64,000 bases of DNA from Caldilinea sp. CFX5 (GCA_021405325.1 QWII01000052.1:3060-67059), one strand, 5' to 3'; shown: positions 8,138 through 18,177, numbered from the stretch's first letter. The notes: generated from the letters alone by a model not told the origin. Program-made: numbers and translations.

Positions 8138-8690
8138 GCATCAGGAGTCCGCAGTCGTTTCGTCGCGTAGTCCAGAGTCGGTCTATGCTACTTTGGTTGC
8201 GTTGCGGTCTACTGAGCAAAGGTGCAACGGCATTGCCAACACTACACATGATCCTTCGCACTGCGCCGGCGATGCCGTTGCACTTTGGCGCGATTGCCGC
8301 AACTTTCCATGCTACACCAGCGCCGGCTGCGGTTTTTGCTCGTATCGATAAAGAGAAAACCGCAGCCGCGCTCATCCTCGCACTGTTTCACCCGATCTAA
8401 ATATTATTTGACAAACTCCTGCAACCGCGTTACGCTGATGCCCGGAACAGCGCCCCCTCCTCAACTGGGTGGCGGGCGATACGTATGAGCATTATCAGGA
8501 GCATTCCGCGGCGGTGGCAAATACCTAGTTCTTGATGCGAAACTCATTCATTTACCGCAAAGACGCGAAGAACGCAAAGGTTTTAATTGATCTTCTTTGC
8601 GCCCTTTGCGGCTCGACGTAAGCTCGCCGACATGTCTCTGCGGTTGATTTTGCGCTTTCGCAACAGAATCGCTCACACTCTCTCTCGCTT
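8138..8690. other. Gap without a convincing gene
   Basis: An 88-codon frame (8134-8400, GTG start overlapping the previous stop) exists but has no ribosome site and no recognisable features, so I do not call it. TTGACA at 8408-8413 has a poor TACGCT 17 bp downstream. The only clear element is the palindrome at 8555-8611. Confidence 0.5.
8555..8611. repeat. Imperfect palindrome of the CGCAAAG type
   Basis: Left arm 8555-8580 (CCGCAAAGACGCGAAGAACG and onward) pairs imperfectly with 8592-8611. It is one of several unrelated low-complexity palindromes in the spacers of this genome. Confidence 0.65.
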
Positions 8691-9587
8691 ATGGTCGAAC
8701 AACTCCAACTTCACGTTCCCAAACCGTATGCCTTTGCCGTCAGCGTCTGTGACCACGGCTGGCCGGTGTTAGCGCCCAACCAGTGGCTGGCCGACCAGCA
8801 GACGCTGCACCGGGTGGAACAGTTGAGCAGTGAACGGGTCGTCCTGCTCCACATCACCGGGGAAGAGGTGACGGATGCCATTCGGGTCAACATTGCCGTG
8901 CAAGCCGATGGCCCGCTGACCACAGCAGAAACCGGCGAACTGCTCGCCAAGGTGCGCTGGATGCTCAAACTGGATGAGGATTTCGCCGCCTTTTACGCCC
9001 TGGTGGCGGCGCATCCCCATATCGGGCGGGTGGTGGCGCAGGGGCGGGGCCGGCTCTTGCGCTCGCCGACACTCTGGGAAGATGTGGTCAAAACCATTGC
9101 CACCACCAATGTCACCTGGGGCAATACCAAGGGGATGATCCAACGATTGGTGGATCAGTTGGGCGCGCCCTTCCCGCTCAACCCCACCTTGCGCGCCTTT
9201 CCCACGCCGACCCAAGTTGCCGCCGCTGACCCGGCGCTCTTTGCTACTGTGATCCGCATGGGCTACCGCAATGCTTATGTCCAAGGATTGGCCCAGGAGA
9301 TCGTCACCGGCGCTCGTGATCTGGAAGCGCTCAAAACGACCCAACGCTCCGCTATTGAGACAAAAAAAGTGGTCAAGTCGATCAAAGGCATCGGCGACTA
9401 TGCCGCCCACACGCTCATGATGTTGCTGGGCCACTACAGCGAACTGCCCATCGACAGCGAACTGCGCAGCCACGTCACCCGCCGCTACTTCGCCGGCGAA
9501 CCCCGCCCCGACAAAGAGATGGCCGCCATCTACGACACTTGGGGCGACTGGAAGTATCTAGCCTACTGGTTCGACGCCTATGATTAG
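8691..9587 (+). CDS. AlkA/OGG-like DNA glycosylase (HhH-GPD family)
   Basis: 298 residues. The helix-hairpin-helix and catalytic region is clear: VVKSIKGIGDYAAHTLMML, then LPIDSELRSHV, where the Asp of PID is the expected GPD catalytic aspartate (about residue 259). The N-terminal ~110 residues match the AlkA-type beta domain. The family removes alkylated or oxidised bases such as 3-methyladenine from DNA in base-excision repair. A lysine at the OGG1 position is not evident, so a monofunctional AlkA-like activity is more likely. The ATG has no Shine-Dalgarno, yet the N-terminus fits the family. Confidence 0.88.
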   Translation: MVEQLQLHVPKPYAFAVSVCDHGWPVLAPNQWLADQQTLHRVEQLSSERVVLLHITGEEVTDAIRVNIAVQADGPLTTAETGELLAKVRWMLKLDEDFAAFYALVAAHPHIGRVVAQGRGRLLRSPTLWEDVVKTIATTNVTWGNTKGMIQRLVDQLGAPFPLNPTLRAFPTPTQVAAADPALFATVIRMGYRNAYVQGLAQEIVTGARDLEALKTTQRSAIETKKVVKSIKGIGDYAAHTLMMLLGHYSELPIDSELRSHVTRRYFAGEPRPDKEMAAIYDTWGDWKYLAYWFDAYD

Positions 9588-9594
9588 ACCCGTT

Positions 9595-9693
9595 CCATTC
9601 AGTTAACACAGATAGGGAAGAACACAGATACACTAAATAAGGTTCTATGCGGTAAAATACCTGTGTTCCTCCCTATCTGTGTTAACTGAGTGG
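9595..9693. repeat. Long hairpin after the glycosylase gene
   Basis: Arms 9600-9627 and 9661-9688 pair over 28 nt with one mismatch, and the pairing continues outward to 9595/9693. Theme AACACAGATAGGGA. It fills the spacer before the next gene and may stop or separate transcription. Confidence 0.85.
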
Positions 9694-9724
9694 AAGTTTG
9701 GGATGATAGAAGGAGTTTGCAAAC

Positions 9725-10534
9725 ATGGAGAACTATATCTGCGTCACCTGTGGCACTCAATTCCCCGCCTCCGATCAGCCGCCTAGTCGCTGCCCGATCT
9801 GTGAGGATGAGCGGCAGTATATCGGCCACAACGGGCAACAGTGGACGACCCTTGCTGCGCTGGGCCAGAGCCACAAAAACAGCATCCGCATCGTCGAACC
9901 CAACTTGACCGGCATCGGCAGCGAGCCGCGCTTTGCCATTGCTCAGCGGGCACTTCTGGTGCAGACGCCGGAGGGCAATCTGCTCTGGGATTGCATCACC
10001 CTGCTGGATGACGCGACGATAGAACAGGTCAATGCGCTAGGGGGCATCCGCGCCATTGCCATCTCCCATCCCCATTACTATTCGTCGATGGTCGAATGGA
10101 GTCACACCTTCAACGCGCCCATCTATCTCCACGAAGCCGAGCAAGCGTGGGTCATGCGCCCCGATCCGGTCATTGAGTTCTGGAGCGGCGAAACCAAAGA
10201 GTTGTGGGCCGGGATGACGTTAATTCGTTGCGGCGGTCACTTTACTGGCGGACAGGTGGCGCACTGGCCTGCCGGCGCCGACGGCAAAGGCGCTCTGTTG
10301 ACCGGCGACATCATCCAGGTGGTGGCCGACCGGCGCTGGGTCAGCTTTATGTACAGCTACCCGAACCTGATCCCACTCTCGGCGGCGAAGGTGACACACA
10401 TTGTCGATGCCGTCGCGCCCTACGCCTTTGACCGGATCTATGGGGCGTGGTGGGAGACGATTGTGCAGGAAGGGGCGAAGGATGCCGTGACCACCTCGGC
10501 GGTGCGCTATATTCGGCTGTTGGAGACGCCGTAG
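9725..10534 (+). CDS. Metallo-beta-lactamase-fold protein with N-terminal zinc ribbon/rubredoxin-like knuckles
   Basis: 269 residues. N-terminus carries CVTC (6-9) and CPIC (24-27), a four-cysteine metal site. The rest is an MBL fold with SHPHYYSSMVEW, GGHFTGG and LLTGDI. Canonical MBL enzymes have HxHxDH in the first motif; here the D and last H are replaced by Y and S, so the second metal site is probably incomplete. The third ligand His (GGH) and the bridging Asp (GD) are present. AAGGAG precedes the ATG. Hydrolase or redox function is not predictable. Confidence 0.82.
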   Translation: MENYICVTCGTQFPASDQPPSRCPICEDERQYIGHNGQQWTTLAALGQSHKNSIRIVEPNLTGIGSEPRFAIAQRALLVQTPEGNLLWDCITLLDDATIEQVNALGGIRAIAISHPHYYSSMVEWSHTFNAPIYLHEAEQAWVMRPDPVIEFWSGETKELWAGMTLIRCGGHFTGGQVAHWPAGADGKGALLTGDIIQVVADRRWVSFMYSYPNLIPLSAAKVTHIVDAVAPYAFDRIYGAWWETIVQEGAKDAVTTSAVRYIRLLETP

Positions 10535-10537
10535 GCT

Positions 10538-12289
10538 TTAAAGGTCAAGGCTGGGTTGGTAGTAGGCAATTTGCTCAGCAATAGCAATGCCGTTGGCGAG
10601 ACAGAAGCTCTTGGCCTGTTCGGTAAAGCCGCCAAGCGAAAGAAAAGCGGGCAGCACAGCCACGCCAAACTGCTGGGCGTAGGCCAGGGCGTTGTCGCGT
10701 AGATCCTGCACGGCTTTGAGGTTAGTCTTCTCCTGCCGTTTGCGCACCTCCACCATCAGCACCCGCTCATCGTCGGTCTTGACCAGCAGGTCAATTTCTT
10801 CGCTCTTGCTGTCCGGGCGTGGAAACGGCACGCGCTCGTAGACCTCGACCACATTGAAGGGGCGGTCATCGCTGCCGCCAGTGAAGTAATCCGACAGGCG
10901 GAAATGCTTGCGGGTGCGGAAGTCAATTGCCAATAATCGTTCCGCCAACATGCCAGCCAAGTGGTTCACTTGTCCTTGCAGCCGTCGGTTGTCCTTCTCC
11001 AGCGCCAACAGCCGGTTTTTGAACTCATCTCTGAGGTCGGGTTCAAAGCCTTCGATCTCTTTTTCAAAGCGACTCCGCAAAATCAGCTTGAGCGTGCCGT
11101 CTTGCAAGCCGCGAAAATCAATATCGGCGTTGCCTCGTTCAATCACATCCGACTCGGCCAACAGCACCAGGCGATCATAGACCTCCTTCTCGCTCATCTC
11201 CAGGCCAAGCTTGTCCTTGATCTCACGCACGGTCCAATAACGGTCGGCATATTTGTTGAGGAAGAGCATCATGCTCTTGGTGTGGATACCGTTGACCCGG
11301 CGGAAGGTCAGGTGTAGATATTCGGCCCACGTCCCCGACAACATGGAGCGGCGGTTGGTGATCTCATAGTTGACGGCGTTGATCACCCCGTCGCTGGTGG
11401 TCAAATCCTTGCCCTTATAATCGGAAAGGATCACCTGCGAAATAAAGAAGGGGTCGGCCATGCATAATTCATTGATCTGCTGCGCGGTCTGGTTGGTGAT
11501 GGCTTTGCGATAGACTTCGGCATATTTGTAAACCGCCAGCAACCCCTCTTCCGGCGTCAGATAGGGTTCAAAGCGGGTGATCGCCAGCCGACCGCCTTCA
11601 AAGTGTTTGTGGATAATCTTCATCAAGATACCGATATAGGAGCCGGTTACCAACATCGGCGCCACTTTGGATTCCGAGAGCGAATGAAAACTGCCGGGCA
11701 GATCATGAATGGGCTGACCTTCACATGCCTCATTGCGATAGACAAAATCGGCAAAGTATTGAAACTCATCCAACATGACGACAAAGCGGAGGTCATAGAC
11801 TGCAGCATAGCGATGGGGGGCGGAACAGGCGGCATTCCACATTAAGTCATAACTGCCGCCAGCGCGATTCTTTAGCATAAAGGTCGCATCGCGTATCATC
11901 ACCTCTAGCTTATTCGCTTCGGCGTAGGCCAGAATTTCCTCTAGCGTGAGTGGGGTCTGTACCAATACAGGGTCGCGTTCGCGAAACGAAATGAAGTGCG
12001 AGGCAAAGAGGCTGTAATATTTGATGGCAAAGTCAGGGTACCAGATGGGCGTGTCTGCCATGTCAAAATAGAAGGGGATCACCTTGCCGTTCTGGCTCCA
12101 CAACTCATTAAAGAGCCGCTGGACAAAGGAGGTCTTGCCGCTCTTGCGCCGCGCCAGGATGACGCGCGATTGCGAAAGCTTGCGCGGGATGTTCTCGATC
12201 CACTCATGAAACAACGCAAACTCGTCCACCCGCCCCACCAACAACTCCGGCGGGCCAATCCGTTCTTCTAAGGGATATTGGATGGTCAT
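10538..12289 (-). CDS. ATPase with C-terminal nuclease-like (PD-D/ExK-type) domain
   Basis: 583 residues. A P-loop ATPase domain begins near the N-terminus (Walker A ARRKSGKT, residues 46-53) with Walker B VVMLDEFQYF at about 200. A winged-helix-like middle and a short coiled coil (DLRDEFKNRLLALEKDNRRL, about 430-450) follow. The C-terminal ~100 residues show DLLVKTDDERVLMVEVRKRQ, fitting the D-(x)n-ExK core of restriction-like nucleases. I chose ATG 12289, with GGGGAGGAAG upstream, over the in-frame ATG at 12325. Similar to the archaeal-type ATPase families found near mobile or defence loci. The gene stands alone, convergent with the MBL gene with only 3 nt between. Confidence 0.8.
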   Translation of the reverse strand: MTIQYPLEERIGPPELLVGRVDEFALFHEWIENIPRKLSQSRVILARRKSGKTSFVQRLFNELWSQNGKVIPFYFDMADTPIWYPDFAIKYYSLFASHFISFRERDPVLVQTPLTLEEILAYAEANKLEVMIRDATFMLKNRAGGSYDLMWNAACSAPHRYAAVYDLRFVVMLDEFQYFADFVYRNEACEGQPIHDLPGSFHSLSESKVAPMLVTGSYIGILMKIIHKHFEGGRLAITRFEPYLTPEEGLLAVYKYAEVYRKAITNQTAQQINELCMADPFFISQVILSDYKGKDLTTSDGVINAVNYEITNRRSMLSGTWAEYLHLTFRRVNGIHTKSMMLFLNKYADRYWTVREIKDKLGLEMSEKEVYDRLVLLAESDVIERGNADIDFRGLQDGTLKLILRSRFEKEIEGFEPDLRDEFKNRLLALEKDNRRLQGQVNHLAGMLAERLLAIDFRTRKHFRLSDYFTGGSDDRPFNVVEVYERVPFPRPDSKSEEIDLLVKTDDERVLMVEVRKRQEKTNLKAVQDLRDNALAYAQQFGVAVLPAFLSLGGFTEQAKSFCLANGIAIAEQIAYYQPSLDL

Positions 12290-12436
12290 CGCTTCCTCCC
12301 CTAACAACCGGCAATCGATCTGCATACGCTGGCTTTGATTATACCATACCAGGTCAGATCGCGACGAGAGCGCGACCCAGGAAATTAGCTCAAACTAGCT
12401 TGGTTGTTGTCGGTTAGCCAAAGTGCAATAATTAGC

Positions 12437-12465
12437 TTGCATTAGCATGGATTCCGTGCTATCAT
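12437..12465 (+). promoter_or_regulatory. Promoter of the HigBA pair
   Basis: TTGCAT (12437-12442), 17-bp spacer, TATCAT (12460-12465). The expected start site falls at about 12472, the A of the toxin ATG, so the mRNA would be leaderless or nearly so. Confidence 0.6.
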
Positions 12466-12471
12466 GCGAAT

Positions 12472-12765
12472 ATGATCCGTTCATTTCATGATGTAGGAAC
12501 TGAAGCCATTTTCAATGGTGAGAATACAGCCGCTGCTCGTCAGGCTTGTCCGCGGTCATTGTGGAACATTACTCGCCGTAAACTGGATCAACTTGATTCT
12601 GTGGCCGCCTTGGAAGAGTTGCGAGTGCCACCAGGCAATCGTCTTGAAGCGCTCTTCGGGGATCGGGCTGGACAACACAGCATCCGCATCAATGAACAGT
12701 ACCGCATCTGTTTCGTTTGGACAGAAGTAGGACCAGCGTCGGTGGAAATTGTCGATTATCATTAG
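12472..12765 (+). CDS. higB: HigB-type toxin (RelE/ParE superfamily)
   Basis: 97 residues with the family course: helix-rich RKLDQLDSVAALEELRVPPGNRLEALFGD, then the beta strands HSIRINEQYRICFVW and C-terminal VEIVDYH. This is the plasmid-killer HigB subgroup, a ribosome-dependent mRNA endonuclease. An antitoxin of HigA type follows 19 nt downstream, toxin first, as is usual for HigBA. The ATG has no ribosome site, in line with the promoter lying directly against it. Confidence 0.9.
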   Translation: MIRSFHDVGTEAIFNGENTAAARQACPRSLWNITRRKLDQLDSVAALEELRVPPGNRLEALFGDRAGQHSIRINEQYRICFVWTEVGPASVEIVDYH

Positions 12766-12784
12766 GGGAGATTCAAAAAAAACT

Positions 12785-13099
12785 ATGGTTCGGATGCCAA
12801 CCCATCGTGCGCCAACCCATCCCGGGGAAATGTTGTTGGAAGAATTCTTAACGCCCATGAACATCACCCAGCGGGAACTGGCGGACGCCATTCAAGTGCC
12901 ATACCAGCGGATCAACGAAATTGTCAACGGCAAGCGTGGGGTGACGCCCAGTACTGCGCTCCGGCTGGCAAAGTTCTTTGGCATGACCCCCGACTTCTGG
13001 ATGAACTTGCAGTTGCGCTGGGATTTGTACTGGGCGCAGCAAGAAGAACAGCGTGTGCTGGCGAGCATCGAATCACATCCAAATAATTCAGTGCAATAG
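12785..13099 (+). CDS. higA: HigA-type antitoxin (XRE family)
   Basis: 104 residues from ATG 12785. It begins with the typical HigA N-terminus THPGEMLLEEFL and has an XRE helix-turn-helix (TQRELADAIQVPYQRINEIV) followed by FFGMTPDFWMNLQLRWDL, the standard HigA tail. AGGGGAG lies 14 nt upstream of this ATG; ATG 12797 is an alternative. It should neutralise HigB and repress the operon. Confidence 0.9.
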   Translation: MVRMPTHRAPTHPGEMLLEEFLTPMNITQRELADAIQVPYQRINEIVNGKRGVTPSTALRLAKFFGMTPDFWMNLQLRWDLYWAQQEEQRVLASIESHPNNSVQ

Positions 13100-13125
13100 A
13101 ATAAAAACAAAGTTGTAGGCTTATT

Positions 13126-16100
13126 ATGCTGGCGACACCTGTCAACCCACCCCTCTCCTGCCCTGTGCTGATTGGCCGCACCCGTGAAGCAGAAACCCTG
13201 GCCGCGTTGATCGACCTTGCCAGCAACGGCCAGGGACAATGCGCCCTCATTCAGGGGGAGGCGGGTATCGGCAAATCGCGCCTGGTGGCCGAGACGAAAC
13301 GGGTCGCCCTGGCGCACGGCTGCCGGCTCCTCCAGGGCGTCTGTTTTCCAGCGGATAGTGCTTATCCCTATGCACCCCTGTTCGATCTCTTACGCACCTT
13401 TTTGACCGATTACCGGTCGGCCCCGCTGACCGATGACCAGGATCCGCTACTGGGCGAGCTTGCCCGCTTTTTCCCGGATCTGACGCTGCTCTTGTCGCCG
13501 CTAGCGACCTTGCCCCCGGCGCAAGCACTTAGTCCTGAGCAGCACAAACGACGACTTTTTGCCGTGCTGACTCAATTTCTGACGCAGCAAGCGACCCAGC
13601 AACCGCTCATCGTAATCATCGAGGACCTGCATTGGTGCGACGAGAACAGCCTTGACCTGCTGCTCCATTGGGTGCGCCACTGTCAAAAGCAGCCCATTTT
13701 GTTTCTGTTTACCTATCGCAGCGAGGAAGCCCCGCCCCCCTTGCGCCACTGGCTTGCGCAACTTGATCGCGAACGGCTGGCGCTGGAACTTGCCCTCCGC
13801 CCCCTGGCGCAGACGGAAGTGGCGGCTATGGTGCAGGCGATCTGCGCCGCGCCCGCCCCACCAGATCGGGAGCTACTCGATGCCATCGACCGGCTGACGG
13901 AAGGCAATCCGTTTTTCGTGGAAGAGGTGCTGACCTCGTTGCTGGCAACCGGGACGCTACACGTTCAGGATGGCCGGTGGCAGCGCCAAACCTTGTCACC
14001 CAAACCCGGCAACTTCGCTTTTATTCCCCGCACGGTACAGGCGCTGGTGCAGCAACGGGTGGACGGGTTGAGCGCGCCGGCCCAACAGGTGTTGAACCTG
14101 GCCGCCATCGCCGGCCGGCGCTTCGACTTTCCCTTATTGCAAGAGGTGCTAGAGTCCACTGAAGAGCAACTGCTGACCCTTCTCAAGGAGTTGCTGGCGG
14201 TCCATCTCATCGTCGAAGAGTCGGCTGACCACTTTGCCTTTCGGCACGCGCTGGTGCAACAGGCGATCCAACAGGGGCTGCTGCTGCGTGAACGGCAGAC
14301 GTTGCATCGCCGCCTTGCCGAAGCCCTCGAAGTACGCTCTGCTGGCGCGGCTGGGCAAGAGGCTCCGGTGGCGGCGTTGGCGCACCATTTCTATGCGGCC
14401 GGCGCTTGGGCCAAAGCATTGACCTATGCCCAACGCGCCGGCGAAAGCGCCTTGGCCATTGATGCGCCCAGCGCCGCCATTGAACACTTTACCCATGCCC
14501 TAGCCGCCGCCGAGCAATTGCCGGTCACCCCACCAGGGCCGATCTACCAGGCGCGGGGGCAAGCCTATCAAACCCGTGGTGACTTTGACCGTGCCCGTAG
14601 CGACTACGAGCGAGCCTTAGCGCTGGCGCAGCAGGCCGACAATGGGCGGCTGGCCTGGCAGAGTATGATGGCGCTTGGCGCGTTGTGGGCCGAACGGGAT
14701 TATGGGCAAGTGGGGGTCTGGTTCCAGCGCGCCGGCGAACTGGCGGCCCGCCTCAGCGATGCCACCCTCCAGGCCCGCAGCCTCAACCGCTTGGGTAATT
14801 GGCTCGCCAACACGGGGCGCAGTGCAGACGGGTTGCTGGCCCACCAGGAAGCGCTCCGGCTCTTTACTCAAGGGCAGGATAGGCGGGGCATGGCCGAAAC
14901 GCTCGACCTGCTGGGCACGACCTATGGGATGCGCGGGGACAGGGTCAAAGCGGTCGAACAGCTTGACCAGGCGATTGCCCTGCTGCGCACGCTGGGGGAC
15001 AAGCCAAGTTTGCTGTCGAGCCTCGCCATGCGGGCACTCCAGTCGCAACCCGGTGCGAATGAAACCACGCTTTGTCCCCAGCGCAGCCAACAGGCGTGTA
15101 TCGACGATGCAACCGAGGCGCTGGCCCTGGCTCGCCAGATCGAGTCGCTGCCGGCGCAAGTCTTTGCCGAAAATGCCCTGGCCTTTACCCAGCTTGCCTT
15201 TGGCGCGTTCGGTGCGGCCATGACGCACATGCAGGCGGCCCGGCGGCTGGCAACCGAAATCCAACATCAGCAGTGGATCGTCGCCAATAGCTATGGCATT
15301 GGGCTGATCTACCTGGCCTTGCTGGCCCCAGACCCTGCCATCAGCGCCTTGACCGATGGATTAGCATTGGCACGGGAACTCCGCTCGGCTTTCTGGATCG
15401 CAGCCCTGGCCGCCGCCCTGGCGCGAGCGCAGATCTTACAAGGTGATTTGGCAGCGGCCCAAGCCACGCTACAAGCGGTCATGCCCTGTGGCCAGCCGCC
15501 CCAAACCATCACCGAACGGACGATTGCCCTGGTCTGGGGGGAACTAGCCCTGGCCCAAGGTAAGCCTGAACTGGCGCAACAACTCGCCGACCAGTTGCTC
15601 ACGACGCTGCCCGGCGTCGAGCCGGAACAGCCGCCACCGTCGATTCCCCATCTGCTGAAATTGCAAGGCGAGGCGCTGTTGGCGTTGGGCCGGTCGGAGC
15701 AGGCCATCGCGGCGTTAGTGACGGCGCAACGGGGCGCACAGGAGCGCAACTTTCGCCCTTTCCTGTGGACAATCCAACGTGCGCTGGCCCAAGCCTACCT
15801 GCGCCGCCAGCGTCATGACGAGGCCCGGCAAACCATTGCGGTCGCCCAGCAACTGATTGCGCAACTGGCGACGACCATCGCCGATGCGCCCCTACAGAAA
15901 CAGTTCTTACAGGCCGCGCTGGCCGCGTTGCCGAAGACAAAACCGCTGCGCGCGACCGAGGTTGCCAAGCGGGCCTTTGCCGGTCTAACCGGGCGCGAAC
16001 GCGAAGTCGCCGCGCTGGTTGCCCAGGGCAAAACCAGCCGGGAGATTGCTGGTCTGCTGGTGATCAGCGAACGAACCGCTGAGGTTCATGTAAGCAATAT

Positions 16101-16176
16101 TCTCGGCAAGTTGGGCTTTACCACGCGGGCGCAGATTGCCGCCTGGGCGGTGGAAAAGGGGCTGATCCAGCTTTAA
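13126..16176 (+). CDS. LAL-type (MalT-like) LuxR transcriptional regulator
   Basis: 1016 residues. N-terminal AAA_16/NTPase domain with Walker A GEAGIGKS at about 45-52 and Walker B VIIEDLHW; a middle of TPR-like helices ([11 protein letters not shown] and similar, about 450-900); C-terminal LuxR helix-turn-helix [20 protein letters not shown] at about 952-1010. Such STAND regulators bind an inducer in the TPR part, hydrolyse or exchange ATP and activate transcription as oligomers. It follows the HigA gene by 26 nt without a good ribosome site. No obvious target operon adjoins it. Confidence 0.92.
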   Translation: MLATPVNPPLSCPVLIGRTREAETLAALIDLASNGQGQCALIQGEAGIGKSRLVAETKRVALAHGCRLLQGVCFPADSAYPYAPLFDLLRTFLTDYRSAPLTDDQDPLLGELARFFPDLTLLLSPLATLPPAQALSPEQHKRRLFAVLTQFLTQQATQQPLIVIIEDLHWCDENSLDLLLHWVRHCQKQPILFLFTYRSEEAPPPLRHWLAQLDRERLALELALRPLAQTEVAAMVQAICAAPAPPDRELLDAIDRLTEGNPFFVEEVLTSLLATGTLHVQDGRWQRQTLSPKPGNFAFIPRTVQALVQQRVDGLSAPAQQVLNLAAIAGRRFDFPLLQEVLESTEEQLLTLLKELLAVHLIVEESADHFAFRHALVQQAIQQGLLLRERQTLHRRLAEALEVRSAGAAGQEAPVAALAHHFYAAGAWAKALTYAQRAGESALAIDAPSAAIEHFTHALAAAEQLPVTPPGPIYQARGQAYQTRGDFDRARSDYERALALAQQADNGRLAWQSMMALGALWAERDYGQVGVWFQRAGELAARLSDATLQARSLNRLGNWLANTGRSADGLLAHQEALRLFTQGQDRRGMAETLDLLGTTYGMRGDRVKAVEQLDQAIALLRTLGDKPSLLSSLAMRALQSQPGANETTLCPQRSQQACIDDATEALALARQIESLPAQVFAENALAFTQLAFGAFGAAMTHMQAARRLATEIQHQQWIVANSYGIGLIYLALLAPDPAISALTDGLALARELRSAFWIAALAAALARAQILQGDLAAAQATLQAVMPCGQPPQTITERTIALVWGELALAQGKPELAQQLADQLLTTLPGVEPEQPPPSIPHLLKLQGEALLALGRSEQAIAALVTAQRGAQERNFRPFLWTIQRALAQAYLRRQRHDEARQTIAVAQQLIAQLATTIADAPLQKQFLQAALAALPKTKPLRATEVAKRAFAGLTGREREVAALVAQGKTSREIAGLLVISERTAEVHVSNILGKLGFTTRAQIAAWAVEKGLIQL

Positions 16177-16271
16177 GGAGCTAGAAACGTACAACTTGCT
16201 CCTATTTTGTGCAATCAGCTATATCACCGCGAAGCTTGGGATTAGCGAATTTTTCCCCTGCTTTGAAAATC

Positions 16272-16340
16272 ATCAAAGATTACGCAGATTACGCAGATGA
16301 AAGAATAAGAGAAATCTGTGAAATCTGCGTAATCTTTGAT
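16272..16340. repeat. GATTACGCAGATT palindrome, copy 1
   Basis: Perfect 19-nt arms (16272-16290 and 16322-16340) made of the repeated word GATTACGCA, with weaker pairing outward to 16264/16356. A second copy of this family is at 38670-38745. Confidence 0.85.
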
Positions 16341-16432
16341 CTAGATCAAATTTTCATGATTATGGGTGTGCCACCCTCATGTTGACTGAGGGGAAATTAG
16401 GGTGGTATACCTCGTCAAACTCGCCTGTCATC

Positions 16433-16468
16433 CTGGAAGGATCTGCTCGAACCAATAGATCCTTCCAG
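16433..16468. repeat. Short hairpin in the gap
   Basis: 12-nt perfect arms CTGGAAGGATCT (16433-16444) and complement (16457-16468). The words recall the TTCCTGGAAGAGGC family at 18.07 and 54.35 kb but differ in sequence. Confidence 0.6.
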
Positions 16469-16798
16469 AGCCTGCCTTGGTAAGGGATGACAAACAACCT
16501 TGGTGCCGCCGAATCATTTTCATCCTGATGGGTGTCCCCATTCATGAAGACTGATGTGATTTGCTAATCCTAAGATTCGCAGTGATATAGGCAAGCGACT
16601 TACCCGATCACAACTTTATTCGTTTACGGATCCTGCCCCGGTACCTACTGCGCGCAAATAGCTTTCGCTAGAAATCTACGTACCACGCACCCCTGCAACC
16701 TACGTACTTTCCGCAATGGCAAGCCCCGGCTTCTGTGCTACACTCTGCGCCAACCGAAGCAATTTGACCCAAACCGTAGTTGACGCAAAGGAGTAGCA

Positions 16799-17272
16799 AT
16801 GAAACTCTGGCACAAAGTCTTGCTGATCACCCTCGTTTTTGCCGCACCGGCCCTTGTACTTGGCCCCATCATCTGGCCGCCGGATACGCACATGGGCGCA
16901 CCGGTTGGTTTCCAGCTTGTACTCTTTATTCTCTTAGCGGCCATGACAGCCCTTACCTTTGGGCTTGGCGTGGCGTTCCTCTGGTATGGCTTGCCGCTGG
17001 TGCGTCGCTTGACCGGGGACGCGCGCGGCCGCACCTGGGCGACCTTTCTGGCGACGACCTGGCTGCTGGTCTCGTGGTGGCCCCATGATAACATGCACAA
17101 ACATAATGGTATGGATCTTGGCGGTCTGCTGGTCATTGAGTACGGCTTCCATGTCACCATGATGATTGCCGGGCTGATTGTGGCCTACAATCTCGTGCGG
17201 ACGCTCCAGTCGTTGCCGGAGCCGGTCGCGTTGCGCGATCTGCGGGTTGCGCCGGCCACAAATAATCAGTAA
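16799..17272 (+). CDS. Small integral membrane protein
   Basis: 157 residues with about four hydrophobic segments (roughly 6-26, 40-68, 80-95 and 120-142). A strong AAAGGAG lies 5 nt before the ATG. A histidine-containing loop (PHDNMHKHNGMDLGG) sits between the last two membrane helices. No family recognised. A methyltransferase gene follows after 16 nt, probably in the same transcript. Confidence 0.7.
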   Translation: MKLWHKVLLITLVFAAPALVLGPIIWPPDTHMGAPVGFQLVLFILLAAMTALTFGLGVAFLWYGLPLVRRLTGDARGRTWATFLATTWLLVSWWPHDNMHKHNGMDLGGLLVIEYGFHVTMMIAGLIVAYNLVRTLQSLPEPVALRDLRVAPATNNQ

Positions 17273-17288
17273 CCAAGAGGAGCGCACC

Positions 17289-18041
17289 ATGCTGTCCGAT
17301 GCAGAGATCTGGCGCGCTTGGCTCGCCTGGTTGCCCACCGCCAGACCAAGCGCCGATCCCCGTCACTTTTTTGGTCAGTACCGGGCATACTTAGTCGCCC
17401 AGGGGGTGGCAGAGAGCGCCGCCGCCCAGTGCCTCGACAACATCCGCCGGCAGATGCGCACCAACGCCGACGGCTGGGCGCTCATGTTCAACAACATCTA
17501 TGCCGACCCGGAGCCCGCCTTTCAGACGACCCCCAACCGCTTGTTGGCGACCGCTGTTGCCGGGGTTGCACCGGGGCGGGCGCTGGATGTCAGCGCGGGG
17601 CAGGGGCGCAATGCCCTGTTTCTGGCCCAAGCCGGCTGGGACGTGACCGCACTCGATGTCGCCGAAGTGGGGTTGGCGATTGCGGCGCGCAATGCCCAGG
17701 CCGCCGGTGTACAGTTACACACCCAATGCCAGAACATCCAGGATTTCGACTATGGCGCAAACTGCTGGGATTTGCTGGTGATAACCTACACCCCTGTCCC
17801 CTTAACCCAGCCAGCGACCGTTGCCCGCCTGACGACCGCGCTACGCCCTGCCGGCATGGTTGTCGTCGAAACCTACGCGTCAGAAGAAGACGCACCGGCG
17901 CGCCGGCCAATTGACCTCAGCCCGATGCAGCTACGCTCGGCGTGGTCGCACATGCACATCCGCTACTTCGAGAACGGCGTCGCCCTGAGTGATTGGGATC
18001 GCGAGCCGACCCGGCTTGTCCGTATGATTGCGGTTAAATGA
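17289..18041 (+). CDS. Class I SAM-dependent methyltransferase
   Basis: 250 residues. Motif I ALDVSAGQGRNALFLA, followed by VTALDVAEVGL (acidic end of strand 2) and LLVITYTPVPL (motif IV region). The first ~85 residues form a helical cap. ATG 17289 is preceded by AGAGGAG; the longer frame upstream overlaps the previous gene and is not supported. The ARGQGRNA-type loop resembles TehB/thiol methyltransferase-like enzymes, but the substrate is unknown. Confidence 0.85.
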   Translation: MLSDAEIWRAWLAWLPTARPSADPRHFFGQYRAYLVAQGVAESAAAQCLDNIRRQMRTNADGWALMFNNIYADPEPAFQTTPNRLLATAVAGVAPGRALDVSAGQGRNALFLAQAGWDVTALDVAEVGLAIAARNAQAAGVQLHTQCQNIQDFDYGANCWDLLVITYTPVPLTQPATVARLTTALRPAGMVVVETYASEEDAPARRPIDLSPMQLRSAWSHMHIRYFENGVALSDWDREPTRLVRMIAVK

Positions 18042-18067
18042 GATGCCGCTGATTGGCTTCGTCGCCA

Positions 18068-18140
18068 GCCACCCTTCCTGGAAGAGGCCACGAGCGTCTG
18101 GTTATACCGAATGGTTCCCGCCTCTTCCAGGAAGGGTGGC
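18068..18140. repeat. TTCCTGGAAGAGGC hairpin, copy 1
   Basis: Perfect 21-nt arms (18068-18088 and 18120-18140) around a 31-nt loop. It lies between convergent genes and may terminate both. A second member with the same arm core and a different loop is at 54350-54408. Confidence 0.85.
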
Positions 18141-18177
18141 CCCGACCTATATGCCGCCTACTTGTTGTGCTGTTTCC

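Larger units (their letters stand above)
16177..16798. other. 622-bp gap with palindromes, no gene
   Basis: No frame with a ribosome site or recognisable product. It holds two separate palindromes (16272-16340 and 16433-16468). Around 16350-16390 and 16515-16555 there are two diverged direct copies of a ~40-bp segment containing ATGGGTGT, then CATG and GACTGA. Confidence 0.6.

Noticed and set aside
8134..8400. 88-codon frame after the basic protein gene
   Set aside because: No ribosome site, no recognisable product; overlap with the previous stop alone is not enough.
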